A stretch of DNA of 64,000 bases from Streptomyces carminius (GCF_002794255.1 NZ_PGGW01000005.1:1-64000); one strand, 5' to 3'; counted from the first letter of the stretch, positions 8,039 to 16,368 are shown. Numbers and translations are program-made. The notes: generated by a model from the sequence alone, not told the origin.

Positions 8039-9748
8039 ATGGGCGGCGGAACGGGTGGCGGTACGGACGGTGTCACAGGCGACGGCACAGGCGGCGGTAC
8101 CGGTGGCACGGACGGCGGTACCGGTGGCACGGAGGACGGTACGGCGGCCGGCCCGCCGGTGCGCTGCCTGGTCACCGGGGCGAGCGGTTACCTGGGCGGG
8201 CGGCTGGTGCCCGAGTTGCTGGCGGCCGGGTACGCGGTGCGCTGCCTGGCCCGCGACCCGGCCCGGCTGCGCGACCACCCCTGGGCGGGGCGGGCGGAGG
8301 TGGTCCGCGGCGACGTGACCGACGCCGCCTCGACGGGCGCGGCCCTGCGCGGCGTGGACGTCGCCTACTACCTGGTGCACTCGCTGGGCGGCGGAAGCGG
8401 TTTCGAGGAGACCGACCGGACGGCGGCCCGGATCTTCGGGGAGCGGGCCCGGGCCGCGGGGGTGCGCCGGATCGTCTACCTGGGCGGGCTGACGCCGCGC
8501 GGGGTGCCCGAGGAGGAGCTCTCCCCGCACCTGCGCTCCCGGGCGGAGGTGGGGCGGCTGCTGATGGACTCGGGGGTGCCGACGGCGGTCCTGCGGGCGG
8601 CGGTGGTGATCGGCTCGGGTTCCGCCTCGTTCGAGATGCTCCGCTACCTGACCGAGCGGCTTCCGGCGATGGTCACCCCGAGCTGGGTGCGGACCCGGCT
8701 GCAGCCGATCGCCGTCCGCGACGTGCTGCGCTACCTGGTCGGCTGCGCCACGCTGCCGACCGGGGTGAACCGGACCTTCGACGTCGGCGGCCCGGAGGTG
8801 CTGACGTACCAGGAGATGATGCGGCGCTACGCCGAGGTGGCCGGGCTGCGGCGGCGGATCGTGCTGCCGGTGCCGGTCCTGTCCCCCACCCTGTCCAGCC
8901 ACTGGGTCGGCTGGGTCACCCCGGTGCCCGCCGCGCTGGCCCGGCCGCTGGCGGAGTCGCTGCGGCACGAGGTGGTCTGCGCCGAGCACGACATCGCACG
9001 GTACGTGCCGGATCCGCCGGGCGGCCGGACCGGGGTGACGGAGGCGCTGCGGCTGGCCCTGAAGCGGGTGCGGGAGGCGGACGTGGCCACCCGCTGGTCC
9101 TCCGCGTCGGTGCCCGGCGCACCCAGCGACCCGCTGCCCACCGACCCGGACTGGGCGGGCGGCAGCCTGTACACCGATGTGCGGCGGCGTGCCGTGGCCG
9201 CCTCGCCCGAGGTGCTGTGGCGGGTGGTGGAGGGCATCGGCGGGGAGAACGGCTGGTACTCCCTGCCGCTGGCCTGGACGGTACGGGGCCTGCTGGACCG
9301 GCTGGCCGGCGGGGTGGGGCTGGCCCGGGGGCGGCGGGACGCGGCACGGCTGCGGGCGGGCGACGCGCTGGACTTCTGGCGGGTGGAGGAGATCGAGCCC
9401 GGGCGGCTGCTGCGGCTGCGGGCGGAGATGCGGCTGCCGGGGCTGGCCTGGCTGGAGCTGTGGGTGGAGCGCGGGCCGGAGGGTGGGACGGTCTACCGGC
9501 AGCGCGCGCTGTTCCATCCGCACGGGCTGGCCGGGCAGGCGTACTGGTGGGGGGTTTCGCCTTTCCACGCGGTGGTATTCGGCGGGATGGCCCGCAACAT
9601 CGCCGAGGCCGCCGAGGCGTCGGAAGCCGCCGGGAGCGCCGGGGTCACGGCGGAGGGGGCGGGTCCCCGTCCGGCCGGCGCGCGGCGGCCAGCTCGTCGT
9701 TCATGGCGGCCAGGAAGCGTACGACGACGCGCAGTTCGGCGTCGCTGA
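8039..9748 (+). CDS. SDR-type NAD(P)-binding protein fused to DUF2867
   Basis: A 569-residue protein. After a Gly/Thr-rich tail of about 38 residues encoded by tandem repeats comes the Rossmann motif CLVTGASGYLGGRL, then an atypical SDR domain (to about residue 330) with YYLVHSLGGG and RIVYLGG strands. A second domain with the IGGENGWYSLPLAW and DFWRVEEIEPGRLLRLRAEM motifs is typical of DUF2867, a START-like fold. Such proteins are predicted oxidoreductases of unknown substrate. The final Arg-rich residues run antisense into marR, so the two genes overlap tail to tail by about 100 bp. The start may be further in, after the low-complexity tail. Confidence 0.75.
   Translation: MGGGTGGGTDGVTGDGTGGGTGGTDGGTGGTEDGTAAGPPVRCLVTGASGYLGGRLVPELLAAGYAVRCLARDPARLRDHPWAGRAEVVRGDVTDAASTGAALRGVDVAYYLVHSLGGGSGFEETDRTAARIFGERARAAGVRRIVYLGGLTPRGVPEEELSPHLRSRAEVGRLLMDSGVPTAVLRAAVVIGSGSASFEMLRYLTERLPAMVTPSWVRTRLQPIAVRDVLRYLVGCATLPTGVNRTFDVGGPEVLTYQEMMRRYAEVAGLRRRIVLPVPVLSPTLSSHWVGWVTPVPAALARPLAESLRHEVVCAEHDIARYVPDPPGGRTGVTEALRLALKRVREADVATRWSSASVPGAPSDPLPTDPDWAGGSLYTDVRRRAVAASPEVLWRVVEGIGGENGWYSLPLAWTVRGLLDRLAGGVGLARGRRDAARLRAGDALDFWRVEEIEPGRLLRLRAEMRLPGLAWLELWVERGPEGGTVYRQRALFHPHGLAGQAYWWGVSPFHAVVFGGMARNIAEAAEASEAAGSAGVTAEGAGPRPAGARRPARRSWRPGSVRRRAVRRR
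8093..8133 (+). repeat. 21-bp tandem repeat encoding Gly/Thr-rich tail
   Basis: A 20-base block is repeated exactly with a 21-bp period (8093-8112 and 8114-8133), inside a longer stretch of degenerate GGCGGTAC-type repeats covering about 8042-8145. It encodes the GGTGGTDGGTGGT tail of the SDR protein. Slippage-driven length variation is likely. Confidence 0.7.
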
Positions 9749-10127
9749 AGCGCCGCCGGACGGCGTCGGTGGCCTGCGCCAGCGGGCGGAAGTACTCGCG
9801 GGCCACCTCCCGGCCCCGGGAGGCGTAGTGGAGGTGGACGGTTCTGCGGTCGGCCGAGTCCCGGGTGCGCCGGATGTGGCCCGCGCGCTCCAGCCGGTCC
9901 AGGCAGGCGGTGACCGCTCCGGAGGTGAGTTGGAGCCGCTCCCGCAGCATGCCCGGCGTCACGGGCCCGTCGTCCGCGTCCAGGATCTCCACCAGGGCCT
10001 GCACATCGGTGGGGTGGAGGCCCTGGGAGCGGGCGAAGTCGTGCGCCGTCCGGCTGAACTCGCCGTTCATGCGGCGGAGCAGTACGGCGAACGCTTGCAG
10101 ACCGGTGGGGTCCTCTGAGCCGTGCAC
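9645..10127 (-). CDS. MarR-family transcriptional regulator
   Basis: A winged-helix regulator of about 160 residues with the MarR core: LHPTDVQALVEIL, the recognition helix LTSGAVTACLDRLERAGHI and the wing RDSADRRTVHLHYA. It is divergent from the MMPL transporter, so it probably represses that pump and itself. GTG 10127 is favoured because a TTGAGA-N17-TGTATA promoter on this strand would put transcription within a few bases of it. An ATG at 10154 is the alternative, but it lies between those promoter elements. The 3' end overlaps the SDR gene. Confidence 0.85.
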   Translation of the reverse strand: MHGSEDPTGLQAFAVLLRRMNGEFSRTAHDFARSQGLHPTDVQALVEILDADDGPVTPGMLRERLQLTSGAVTACLDRLERAGHIRRTRDSADRRTVHLHYASRGREVAREYFRPLAQATDAVRRRFSDAELRVVVRFLAAMNDELAAARRPDGDPPPPP

Positions 10128-10146
10128 TCCTCCAGAATATACATTC

Positions 10147-10166
10147 TTGATCATCGACTATCTCAA
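10147..10166. promoter_or_regulatory. Candidate MarR operator/promoter in the marR-MMPL spacer
   Basis: A TTGA-N12-TCAA element (10147-10166) lies in an AT-rich patch of the divergent spacer. On the minus strand TTGAGA (10166-10161) serves as a possible -35 box, with TGTATA 17 bp downstream. MarR proteins often bind such sequences, but symmetry inside the arms is poor. Confidence 0.4.
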
Positions 10167-10235
10167 CGGGAAAGATTCCCGTCCACCGGGGTACCCGTCG
10201 GTGCGGAGTCCGCGTCCTTCAGCTCAGGGGAGTTC

Positions 10236-12386
10236 ATGAAACCCACACCTCGCGTCCTGCGGTGGCTGGTACCCGCCGCACTGATCGTCGTCTGGCTGGC
10301 GGTCGGCGGCCTCTTCGGGCCGTACGCCGGGAAGATCGGCGAAGTCGCCACCAACGACCAGTCCTCCTTCCTGCCCGAGAGCGCCGAGTCGACGAAGGTG
10401 ACCGAGGAGCAGCAGGCCTTCCAGCGGACCGAGACCGTGCCCGCCATCGTCGTCTGGGAGACGGCGGGGGAGGGCGGGATCGGCGCGGAGCAGCGGCAGC
10501 GGGCCACCGCCGTCCTGCGGGAGCTGTCCGGCGCGGAGTGGGCCGCGGGCCGCCCCTCCCCCGCGGTGCCGTCCGAGGACGGCCGGGCCCTGCAGGGGGT
10601 GGTGCAGCTCTCCGCCGGTCTGGACGACGAGCTGCCCGGGGTGATCGACTCGATCCTGGAGACCGCCGGGCAGGTGCCGGGGACCGAGGTCCACGTCGCC
10701 GGACCGGCCGCCACCCAGGCCGACCTCTCCGAGGCGTTCGCCGGGATCGACGGGCTGCTGCTGGGCGTCGCGCTCAGCGTGGTGCTGCTGATCCTGCTGC
10801 TGGTCTACCGCAGCGCGCTGCTCCCGCTGGCCATCATCCTCGGCTCCGTCTTCGCCCTCGCCCTGGCCACCGCGATCGTCTACTTCCTCGCCGACCGGGA
10901 CCTGGTGCGGGTGGACGGCCAGGTGCAGGGCATCCTGTTCATCCTGGTCATCGGCGCCGCCACCGACTACGGCCTGCTGCTGTCGGCCCGGTTCCGCGAG
11001 GAACTGGCCCTGCACGGCGACCGGCTGCAGGCCGGGCGGACCGCGCTGCGCCGCTCCCTGGGCGCGATCCTCGCGAGCGGCTCCACCGTCGCCCTGGCGC
11101 TGCTGGTACTGCTGCTGAGCGATCTGCGCAACAACCAGGCCCTCGGGCCGGTCGGCGCCATCGGCATCGCCTGCGCGATGCTCAGCGCCCTGACCTTCCT
11201 GCCGGCCGTCCTCGTGGTGCTCGGCCGGACCGCGTACTGGCCCGCCCGGCCCAAACCGCCGCAGGACCCGGACGACCCGGGGGGCGCCCGCGGGGTGTGG
11301 GGACGGGTCGCCGCCGTCGTGGACCGCTCCCCGCGCCGGGTGTGGGCGATCTCGCTGGCCTCCCTGGCGGTCGCCGCGGCGTTCTCCCCGATGCTGACCT
11401 CCAAGGGGACGCCGCTGGAGGAGCTCTTCGTGGGCGAGACGCAGTCCGTCACCGCCCAGCGGGCGCTGAACGAGCACTTCCCCGGCGGCACCGGCAACCC
11501 GGCGGTGATCATCGCCGACGCCGACCGCCTGCGGCAGGTCACCGCCGCCGCGCAGGAGACCGAGGGGGTGTCCTCGGCCGCGCCGGTCACCGAGTCGGGC
11601 CGGCCCGGCGGGGGCGAGCCGCTGGTGGTCGACGGGCGGGTGAGCGTCCAGGCGACCCTGGAGGCCGAGAGCGACTCCGACGCCGCCCGGCAGACCGTGG
11701 AGCGGCTGCGGGAGTCGGTGCACGCGGTGGACGGCGCGGACGCCCTGGTCGGCGGCTACACCGCCCAGCAGCTGGACACCCTGAACACCGCACGGCACGA
11801 CCGCGCCCTGATCATCCCCGTCGTCCTGGTGATCATCCTGATCATCATCATGGGGCTGCTGCGCGCGGTGGTGATGCCCGTGCTGCTGGTGGCGACCGTG
11901 GCTCTGAACTTCCTGGCCACCCTGGGGATCGCCGCGCTGGTCTTCGAGTACCTCCTGGGCTACAGCGGCACCGACCCCTCCATCCCGCTGTACGGCTTCG
12001 TGTTCCTGGTCGCCCTGGGGGTGGACTACAACATCTTCCTGATGACCCGGGTCCGCGAGGAGACGCTGCGGCACGGCACCCGCCTGGGCGTGCTCAAGGG
12101 GCTGACCACCACCGGCGGGGTGATCACCTCGGCCGGTGTGGTGCTGGCCGCGACCTTCGCCGCCCTGGTGGTGATCCCGCTGTCCTTCCTGGCCCAGATC
12201 GCGTTCATCGTCGCGTTCGGCGTCCTGATGGACACCATCGTCGTGCGGTCCCTGCTGGTGCCCGCCCTCGCCCGGGACATCGGTCCCGCCGTGTGGTGGC
12301 CGAGTGCGCTGCGCCACCGGGACGGGGAGCGGTCCGGACAGGCCGGGAAGGGCCGGGAGGAGATCGGTACGCCGGATGCCGGGTAG
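10236..12386 (+). CDS. MMPL/RND-family transporter
   Basis: A 716-residue membrane protein with the duplicated MMPL/RND layout: one N-terminal helix, an extracytoplasmic domain (residues 35-170), then helix bundles with the ATDYGLLLSARFREE motif and, in the second half, the GVDYNIFLMTRVREE motif. Both aspartates are typical proton-relay positions. AGGGGAG precedes ATG 10236 at good spacing. MMPL proteins export lipids or drugs across the cytoplasmic membrane. The divergent MarR gene suggests drug- or metabolite-inducible efflux; the substrate is unknown. This unit with the SDR gene separates the potassium permease from the TrkA genes. Confidence 0.92.
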   Translation: MKPTPRVLRWLVPAALIVVWLAVGGLFGPYAGKIGEVATNDQSSFLPESAESTKVTEEQQAFQRTETVPAIVVWETAGEGGIGAEQRQRATAVLRELSGAEWAAGRPSPAVPSEDGRALQGVVQLSAGLDDELPGVIDSILETAGQVPGTEVHVAGPAATQADLSEAFAGIDGLLLGVALSVVLLILLLVYRSALLPLAIILGSVFALALATAIVYFLADRDLVRVDGQVQGILFILVIGAATDYGLLLSARFREELALHGDRLQAGRTALRRSLGAILASGSTVALALLVLLLSDLRNNQALGPVGAIGIACAMLSALTFLPAVLVVLGRTAYWPARPKPPQDPDDPGGARGVWGRVAAVVDRSPRRVWAISLASLAVAAAFSPMLTSKGTPLEELFVGETQSVTAQRALNEHFPGGTGNPAVIIADADRLRQVTAAAQETEGVSSAAPVTESGRPGGGEPLVVDGRVSVQATLEAESDSDAARQTVERLRESVHAVDGADALVGGYTAQQLDTLNTARHDRALIIPVVLVIILIIIMGLLRAVVMPVLLVATVALNFLATLGIAALVFEYLLGYSGTDPSIPLYGFVFLVALGVDYNIFLMTRVREETLRHGTRLGVLKGLTTTGGVITSAGVVLAATFAALVVIPLSFLAQIAFIVAFGVLMDTIVVRSLLVPALARDIGPAVWWPSALRHRDGERSGQAGKGREEIGTPDAG

Positions 12387-12495
12387 CGTTACGCCCCGGA
12401 ACACCTCCGGGCAGCTGCCCCGTCGGGGCGGGAAGGGTGATGCGCGATGCCGGCCAGGGTCGTGACAGCAGGAGAGAGTACGGGGTAGCGGCCTT

Positions 12496-13164
12496 ATGCA
12501 CGTCGTCATCATGGGGTGCGGGCGGGTCGGTGCCGCGCTCGCGCAGACGCTGGAGCAGCGGGGCCACACGGTCGCGATCATCGACCGGGACCCCACCGCC
12601 TTCCGCCGGCTGGGCCCGGCCTTCGGCGGACGCCGCGTGGAGGGCGTCGGTTTCGACCGCGACACCCTGGAGGAGGCGGGGATAACGGAGGCCGGGGCGT
12701 TCGCCGCGGTCAGCAGCGGCGACAACTCCAACATCATCGCCGCCCGGGTGGCCCGCGAGACGTTCGGGGTGGAGAACGTGGCGGCCCGTATCTACGACCC
12801 CCGCCGCGCCGAGGTCTACCAGCGGCTGGGCATCCCGACCGTCGCCACGGTCCGCTGGACGGCCGACCAGATGCTGCGGCGGCTCCTGCCCTCCGGGGCG
12901 GAGCCGCTGTGGCTGGACCCGACCGGCGGCGTCCAGCTCGCCGAGGTGCACGCCGCCGCCGCCTGGGTCGGGCACCGGGTGAGTCGGCTCCAGGAGGAGA
13001 CGGGCACCCGGGTCGCCTTCATCACCCGGCTGGGCGAGGCCATGCTGCCGACCTCCGACACCGTGATCCAGGAGGGCGACCTGGTGCACGTGGTGATGCG
13101 CTGCGACCGGGTCGGCGACGTGGAGGCGGCCTTCTCCAGGGGACCGGAAGGGGACCTGCGATGA
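12496..13164 (+). CDS. TrkA-type RCK protein 1 (K+ uptake regulator)
   Basis: A 222-residue soluble protein with an RCK_N Rossmann domain (MGCGRVGAALAQTLEQRGH at the N-terminus, then IIDRD) and an RCK_C domain from about residue 135. RCK proteins bind nucleotides and gate potassium channels or transporters from the cytosolic side. The gene ends in an ATGA overlap with a 29-codon ORF that in turn overlaps the second trkA gene, so all three are probably one translational unit. Two tandem TrkA proteins plus the KimA-like permease nearby suggest a heteromeric gate, as in actinobacterial Ceo/Trk systems; that pairing is inferred. Confidence 0.9.
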   Translation: MHVVIMGCGRVGAALAQTLEQRGHTVAIIDRDPTAFRRLGPAFGGRRVEGVGFDRDTLEEAGITEAGAFAAVSSGDNSNIIAARVARETFGVENVAARIYDPRRAEVYQRLGIPTVATVRWTADQMLRRLLPSGAEPLWLDPTGGVQLAEVHAAAAWVGHRVSRLQEETGTRVAFITRLGEAMLPTSDTVIQEGDLVHVVMRCDRVGDVEAAFSRGPEGDLR

Positions 13165-13250
13165 GCACGACGGCAGGCGCGCCGGGAAGGGCCGCGTCCG
13201 GCCGCCCGGCACTCCGGACGGGCGCGGGGACGACGGGAGGCGTGCGATGA
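13161..13250 (+). CDS. 29-codon ORF bridging the two trkA genes
   Basis: ATG 13161 overlaps the first trkA stop (ATGA), and its own TGA at 13248 overlaps the second trkA start (ATGA). The ORF fills the 82-bp gap exactly. It encodes a basic Ala/Gly/Arg-rich peptide without recognisable domains. A translational relay keeping the two RCK subunits in step is the most economical reading. Chance cannot be excluded, because high-GC spacers often stay open. Confidence 0.45.
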   Translation: MSTTAGAPGRAASGRPALRTGAGTTGGVR

Positions 13251-13957
13251 GGGTCGCGATCGCCGGAGCGGGCGCGGTGGGCCGCTCCATCGCCGGTGAA
13301 CTGCTGGAGAACGGCCACGAGGTGCTGCTCATCGACAAGGCGCCCGGGGCCATCGCGGTGGAGCAGGTGCCGCAGGCCGAGTGGCTGCTGGCCGACGCCT
13401 GCGAGATCACCTCGCTGGACGAGGCGGCGCTGCAGCGCTGCCACGTGGTGATCGCCGCGACGGGCGACGACAAGGTCAACCTCGTGGTCTCCCTGCTCGG
13501 CAAGACCGAGTACGCCGTGCCCAGGGTGGTGGCCCGGGTGAACAACCCGCGCAACGAGTGGCTGTTCAACGAGTCCTGGGGCGTGGACGTGGCCGTCTCG
13601 ACCCCGCGGCTGATGTCCGCGCTGGTCGAGGAGGCCGTCAGTGTCGGCGACCTGGTGCGGCTGCTGCGGTTCAGCCAGGGCGACGCCAACCTGGTCGAGC
13701 TCACTCTGCCCCCGGAGTCGGCGCTGGCCGGGACCAGGGTGGGCGAGGTGGAGTGGCCCGAGGACACCGCGCTGGTGACGGTGATCCGCGGCAGCCGGGT
13801 GCTCACCCCGGGCCCCCAGGAGGCCCTGGAGGCGGGCGACGAGCTGCTGTTCGTCGCGGCGCAGGCCCGCGAGCGGCAGCTGGAGGACCTGCTGTCGGTG
13901 CGGCGCGAGACCGAGGAGCCGCGACAGGACGCCGAGGAGGAGCCGGAAGAGGGCTGA
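13247..13957 (+). CDS. TrkA-type RCK protein 2 (K+ uptake regulator)
   Basis: A 236-residue RCK protein. The nucleotide-binding motif is VAIAGAGAVGRSIAGELLENGH; the RCK_N segment VIAATGDDKVNLVVSLLGK and the NNPRNEWLFNESWGVDVAVS stretch are diagnostic. An RCK_C domain follows from about residue 140 (LVELTLPPESALAGTRV), then an acidic Glu-rich tail of about 20 residues. It differs clearly from the first TrkA protein, so the pair is not a recent duplicate. It is predicted to act with it on a potassium transporter at the membrane. A very strong hairpin follows the stop. Confidence 0.91.
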   Translation: MRVAIAGAGAVGRSIAGELLENGHEVLLIDKAPGAIAVEQVPQAEWLLADACEITSLDEAALQRCHVVIAATGDDKVNLVVSLLGKTEYAVPRVVARVNNPRNEWLFNESWGVDVAVSTPRLMSALVEEAVSVGDLVRLLRFSQGDANLVELTLPPESALAGTRVGEVEWPEDTALVTVIRGSRVLTPGPQEALEAGDELLFVAAQARERQLEDLLSVRRETEEPRQDAEEEPEEG

Positions 13958-13980
13958 AGCTCCCGGCCGGGAACACCGGG

Positions 13981-14033
13981 ACACCGGTACGGCCCGCCCC
14001 CGCGCTCGGCGCGGGGGCGGGCCGTACCGGTGT
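13981..14033. terminator. 25-bp perfect hairpin between convergent genes
   Basis: Left arm 13981-14005 and right arm 14009-14033 are perfect complements around a TCG loop. It lies 24 bp after trkA2 and 50 bp before the end of the DUF3159 gene on the other strand, so it can terminate transcription from both sides. Confidence 0.88.
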
Positions 14034-14082
14034 CCGTAGCGATGCCCGTACCGGTTGGACCGAGGGGGCGCCGTACGCCGGG

Positions 14083-14880
14083 TCAGGGCTCCGCCGGAGC
14101 CTCGTCCGGCCGGCCGCGGACCCCGGCGCGTTCGCGCTCCTTCGCCCGCTCGGCCTCCTCCTCGGCCGCCAGTTCCGCCTCCATCTCGGCGATCACGTCG
14201 ATCGGCGGCGGTGCCTTGGCCAGGAAGACGTAGGTCAGGTAGACGCACAGCAGCAGCGGCGGAATGCTCAGCGCCACCTTCACCCAGCCGAGCTGGGTGG
14301 CGTCGCCCCACAGGTAGATCGGGAAGAGGATCGCCGATTTGGCCAGCAGGATCAGCCCCCAGGCCCAGGTCGCCTTGGTGTACGCCTTCAGCCGGCCGGG
14401 GTTGCGGGTGCGCCAGGAGAGGTTCTCGCGCAGGATCGGCCCGAGCAGCACCCCGATCAGCGGGAAGCGCAGCATCGCCGAGAGGCAGTACACCACCGCC
14501 AGGCCCAGGGTGTAGAGCATGCCCGGCAGGTAGAAGTCCCTCGCGTCGCCCGACATCATCGCGAAGACCGCGCCGAAGGCGACCCCGAAGACCCCGCTGA
14601 AGGCGTGCTTGAGGGTCTCGCGCCGCACCAGGCGGACCACCGCGAGCAGCAGGGTCAGGCCCAGGGCGGCGGCGGCCGAGAGGTGGACGTCCCGCTTGAC
14701 CGTGTAGACCAGGACGAAGACCAGACCGGGCACGGTGGTGTCCACCATGCCGCGCACCCCGCCGAAGGCCTCCAGCACCGCCTTGTCCGAGACCGTCGGC
14801 GGTACCGGGGCCGGCGCGGTCCCGGCACCGGCGGTCCCGTCCGGCCGGCCGGGACCGCCGGGCTTGTCGAGAGAGGTCAC
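14083..14880 (-). CDS. DUF3159 integral membrane protein
   Basis: A 265-residue protein. A Pro/Gly-rich N-terminus (30 residues) precedes about six hydrophobic helices between residues 45 and 215, with the motifs AFSGVFGVAFGA and LRENLSWRTRNPGR typical of DUF3159. A charged, helical Glu/Arg-rich C-terminal tail follows. The family is confined to actinobacteria and its function is unknown. GTG 14880 lies 3 bp after the stop of the OB-fold gene, so the two form an operon. No catalytic residues can be named. Confidence 0.85.
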   Translation of the reverse strand: MTSLDKPGGPGRPDGTAGAGTAPAPVPPTVSDKAVLEAFGGVRGMVDTTVPGLVFVLVYTVKRDVHLSAAAALGLTLLLAVVRLVRRETLKHAFSGVFGVAFGAVFAMMSGDARDFYLPGMLYTLGLAVVYCLSAMLRFPLIGVLLGPILRENLSWRTRNPGRLKAYTKATWAWGLILLAKSAILFPIYLWGDATQLGWVKVALSIPPLLLCVYLTYVFLAKAPPPIDVIAEMEAELAAEEEAERAKERERAGVRGRPDEAPAEP

Positions 14881-14883
14881 CCG

Positions 14884-15282
14884 CTACTCCTGTCCGATGG
14901 GTCGCAGCTCGTACTTCGGGTTGAACAGCACCGGACGGCCGTGGTTCATGGCGATCCGTCCGGAGGCGATCAGCCGGCGGCCGGGCTCTATCCCCGCGAT
15001 GGACCGGCGGCCCAGCCACACCACGTCCAGGGGCGCGGACCCGTCGAACAGCTCCGCCTCCAGGGCGGGCACTCCGGCCCGCGGGCGCTGCGTCACCGTA
15101 CGCAGCGTACCGGCCACCTTGACGATCTGCCGGTCACCGCAGTCGCAGATGCGTGTGCACCCGCTGTTCTCGGTGTCCTGCCGCAGCTCGGCGGAGAGCA
15201 GTTCCTCCTGCGAGGACGACAGTCGTCCCAGCATGCGCCGCAGCCGGCCGCCCCGCTTGTCCCCCCGGGTATCGCCACTCAT
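14884..15282 (-). CDS. Small OB-fold nucleic-acid-binding protein
   Basis: A 132-residue protein with a basic N-terminus (about 20 residues) followed by a helix LSSSQEELLSAEL, then an OB-fold: IVKVAGTLRTVTQRP, ALEAELFDGSAPLDVVWLG and LIASGRIAMNHGRPVLFNPKYEL. The pattern resembles tRNA-anticodon-type OB domains of RecG/aaRS origin. Cysteines in CTRICDCGD (near residue 45) could bind a metal but are not a standard zinc site. Conserved in actinobacteria upstream of DUF3159, with 3 bp spacing. A role in DNA repair or replication is often presumed, not shown. Confidence 0.82.
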   Translation of the reverse strand: MSGDTRGDKRGGRLRRMLGRLSSSQEELLSAELRQDTENSGCTRICDCGDRQIVKVAGTLRTVTQRPRAGVPALEAELFDGSAPLDVVWLGRRSIAGIEPGRRLIASGRIAMNHGRPVLFNPKYELRPIGQE

Positions 15283-15374
15283 GCGGCCAGCGTACTCGTG
15301 CCCCCCGGCACCGGTAACTCCCCGGCGCCCTGAAGGCCGGTACGGGCCGCGCCGGGCCGGTACGGCCACCCGGT

Positions 15375-16106
15375 TCAGGGCGGGGTGGGGAGGGCCGGCC
15401 GGCTCTCCGGGCCGGTTTCCGGCAGCCGCCCGTCCCGCAGTTCCAGGACCCGGTCGGCCCGGGAGAGCAGCCAGTCGTCCCTCGTGGCCACCACGGTGGT
15501 GACCCCCCGGTCGCGCACCAGGGCGTGCAGCAGTTCCAGCAGGGCGGTGCCGGAGGCCGCGTCGAGCTGCGCGGTGGGCTCGTCGGCGACGAGCAGCACG
15601 GGGCGGTTGGCCAGGGCCCGGGCGATGGCGACGCGCTGCCGCTGCTCCCCGCTCAGTTCGGCGGGCCGCCGCCCGGCGTGCTCGGCCAGACCGACGTCGG
15701 ACAGCAGCCGGGCCACCCGCGCGTCGCGTTCGTCCGGCGGCACGTTGCACAACCGCAGCGGCACGCCGACGTTCTCGGCGGCGGTGAGGACCGGCAGCAG
15801 CCCGGAGGAGGGGAAGACGGTGCCGATGCGGTCGCGGCGCAGCCTCAGGCGTTCCTGCTCGCCCAGTTCGTCCAGCCGTATGCCGTCGACGGTGATCCGG
15901 CCGGCGGCGGGGGTGTCGAGCCCGCCGACGAGTGCGAGGAGCGTGGTCCGGCCGGACCCGGGGCGACCGGTGACCGCCACGAGCTCCCCTCGCCGGACGG
16001 TGAGCGACAGGCCGTGCAGGACCCGGCCGGCGGGCTCGTGGCCGTAGGAATGGTGCAGATCCTCGACCTCGACAACGGTCTCGACGGTCTCGACCCCGAC
16101 GTCCAT
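15375..16106 (-). CDS. ABC-type ATP-binding protein with substituted catalytic motifs
   Basis: A 243-residue protein with the overall order of a MacB/LolD-like ABC ATPase. The Walker A is GRPGSGRT (residues 47-54) with Arg53 replacing the essential Lys. The Q-loop position is Pro99 (VFPSSGLLP). The signature LSGEQ (151-155) and Walker B LLVADE (171-176) are kept, but the switch histidine is Arg209 (VATRDD). No permease gene is adjacent. GGGGGAGG precedes ATG 16106. Loss of three conserved residues suggests weak or no ATP hydrolysis, so a regulatory or structural role is possible. Reading frame and length are intact, so it is not an obvious pseudogene. Confidence 0.85.
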   Translation of the reverse strand: MDVGVETVETVVEVEDLHHSYGHEPAGRVLHGLSLTVRRGELVAVTGRPGSGRTTLLALVGGLDTPAAGRITVDGIRLDELGEQERLRLRRDRIGTVFPSSGLLPVLTAAENVGVPLRLCNVPPDERDARVARLLSDVGLAEHAGRRPAELSGEQRQRVAIARALANRPVLLVADEPTAQLDAASGTALLELLHALVRDRGVTTVVATRDDWLLSRADRVLELRDGRLPETGPESRPALPTPP

Positions 16107-16368
16107 GCGGCCTCCCCCTTCCGGACCCCCCGGACGGTTCGAGACTAACCCCCCGCGGACCACCGCCGCCGCCGAACGACCGCTCGTTGTCACAAGTGCG
16201 AGTGCCCTCGTGGGCAAAGGCCCGGGCGGCGCGCGGACAGCGCACGAACAGCGCGCGGACGGCTCCGGACCGTGAGCACAAGGGCGCGGGGGACCGGAGA
16301 GGGGACGAGGGACGACGGCCGACCGGAGAAGGCCGGGAGAACACCGGGGAATCCCGGAGAAGGCCGAG
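16107..16368. other. Spacer upstream of the ABC gene
   Basis: No gene was found. The inverted repeat AACGA-CCGC-TCGTT at 16175-16188 lies about 70 bp upstream of the ABC start and could be an operator. The rest is G-rich with loosely repeated GGAGAAGGCCG-like words near 16325-16368. Confidence 0.4.

Noticed and set aside
7901..9568. Upstream extension of the potassium permease reading frame to over 1200 codons
   Set aside because: Antisense to the SDR gene, with Arg/Pro/His-rich composition and no domain; the permease family starts at GTG 7900.
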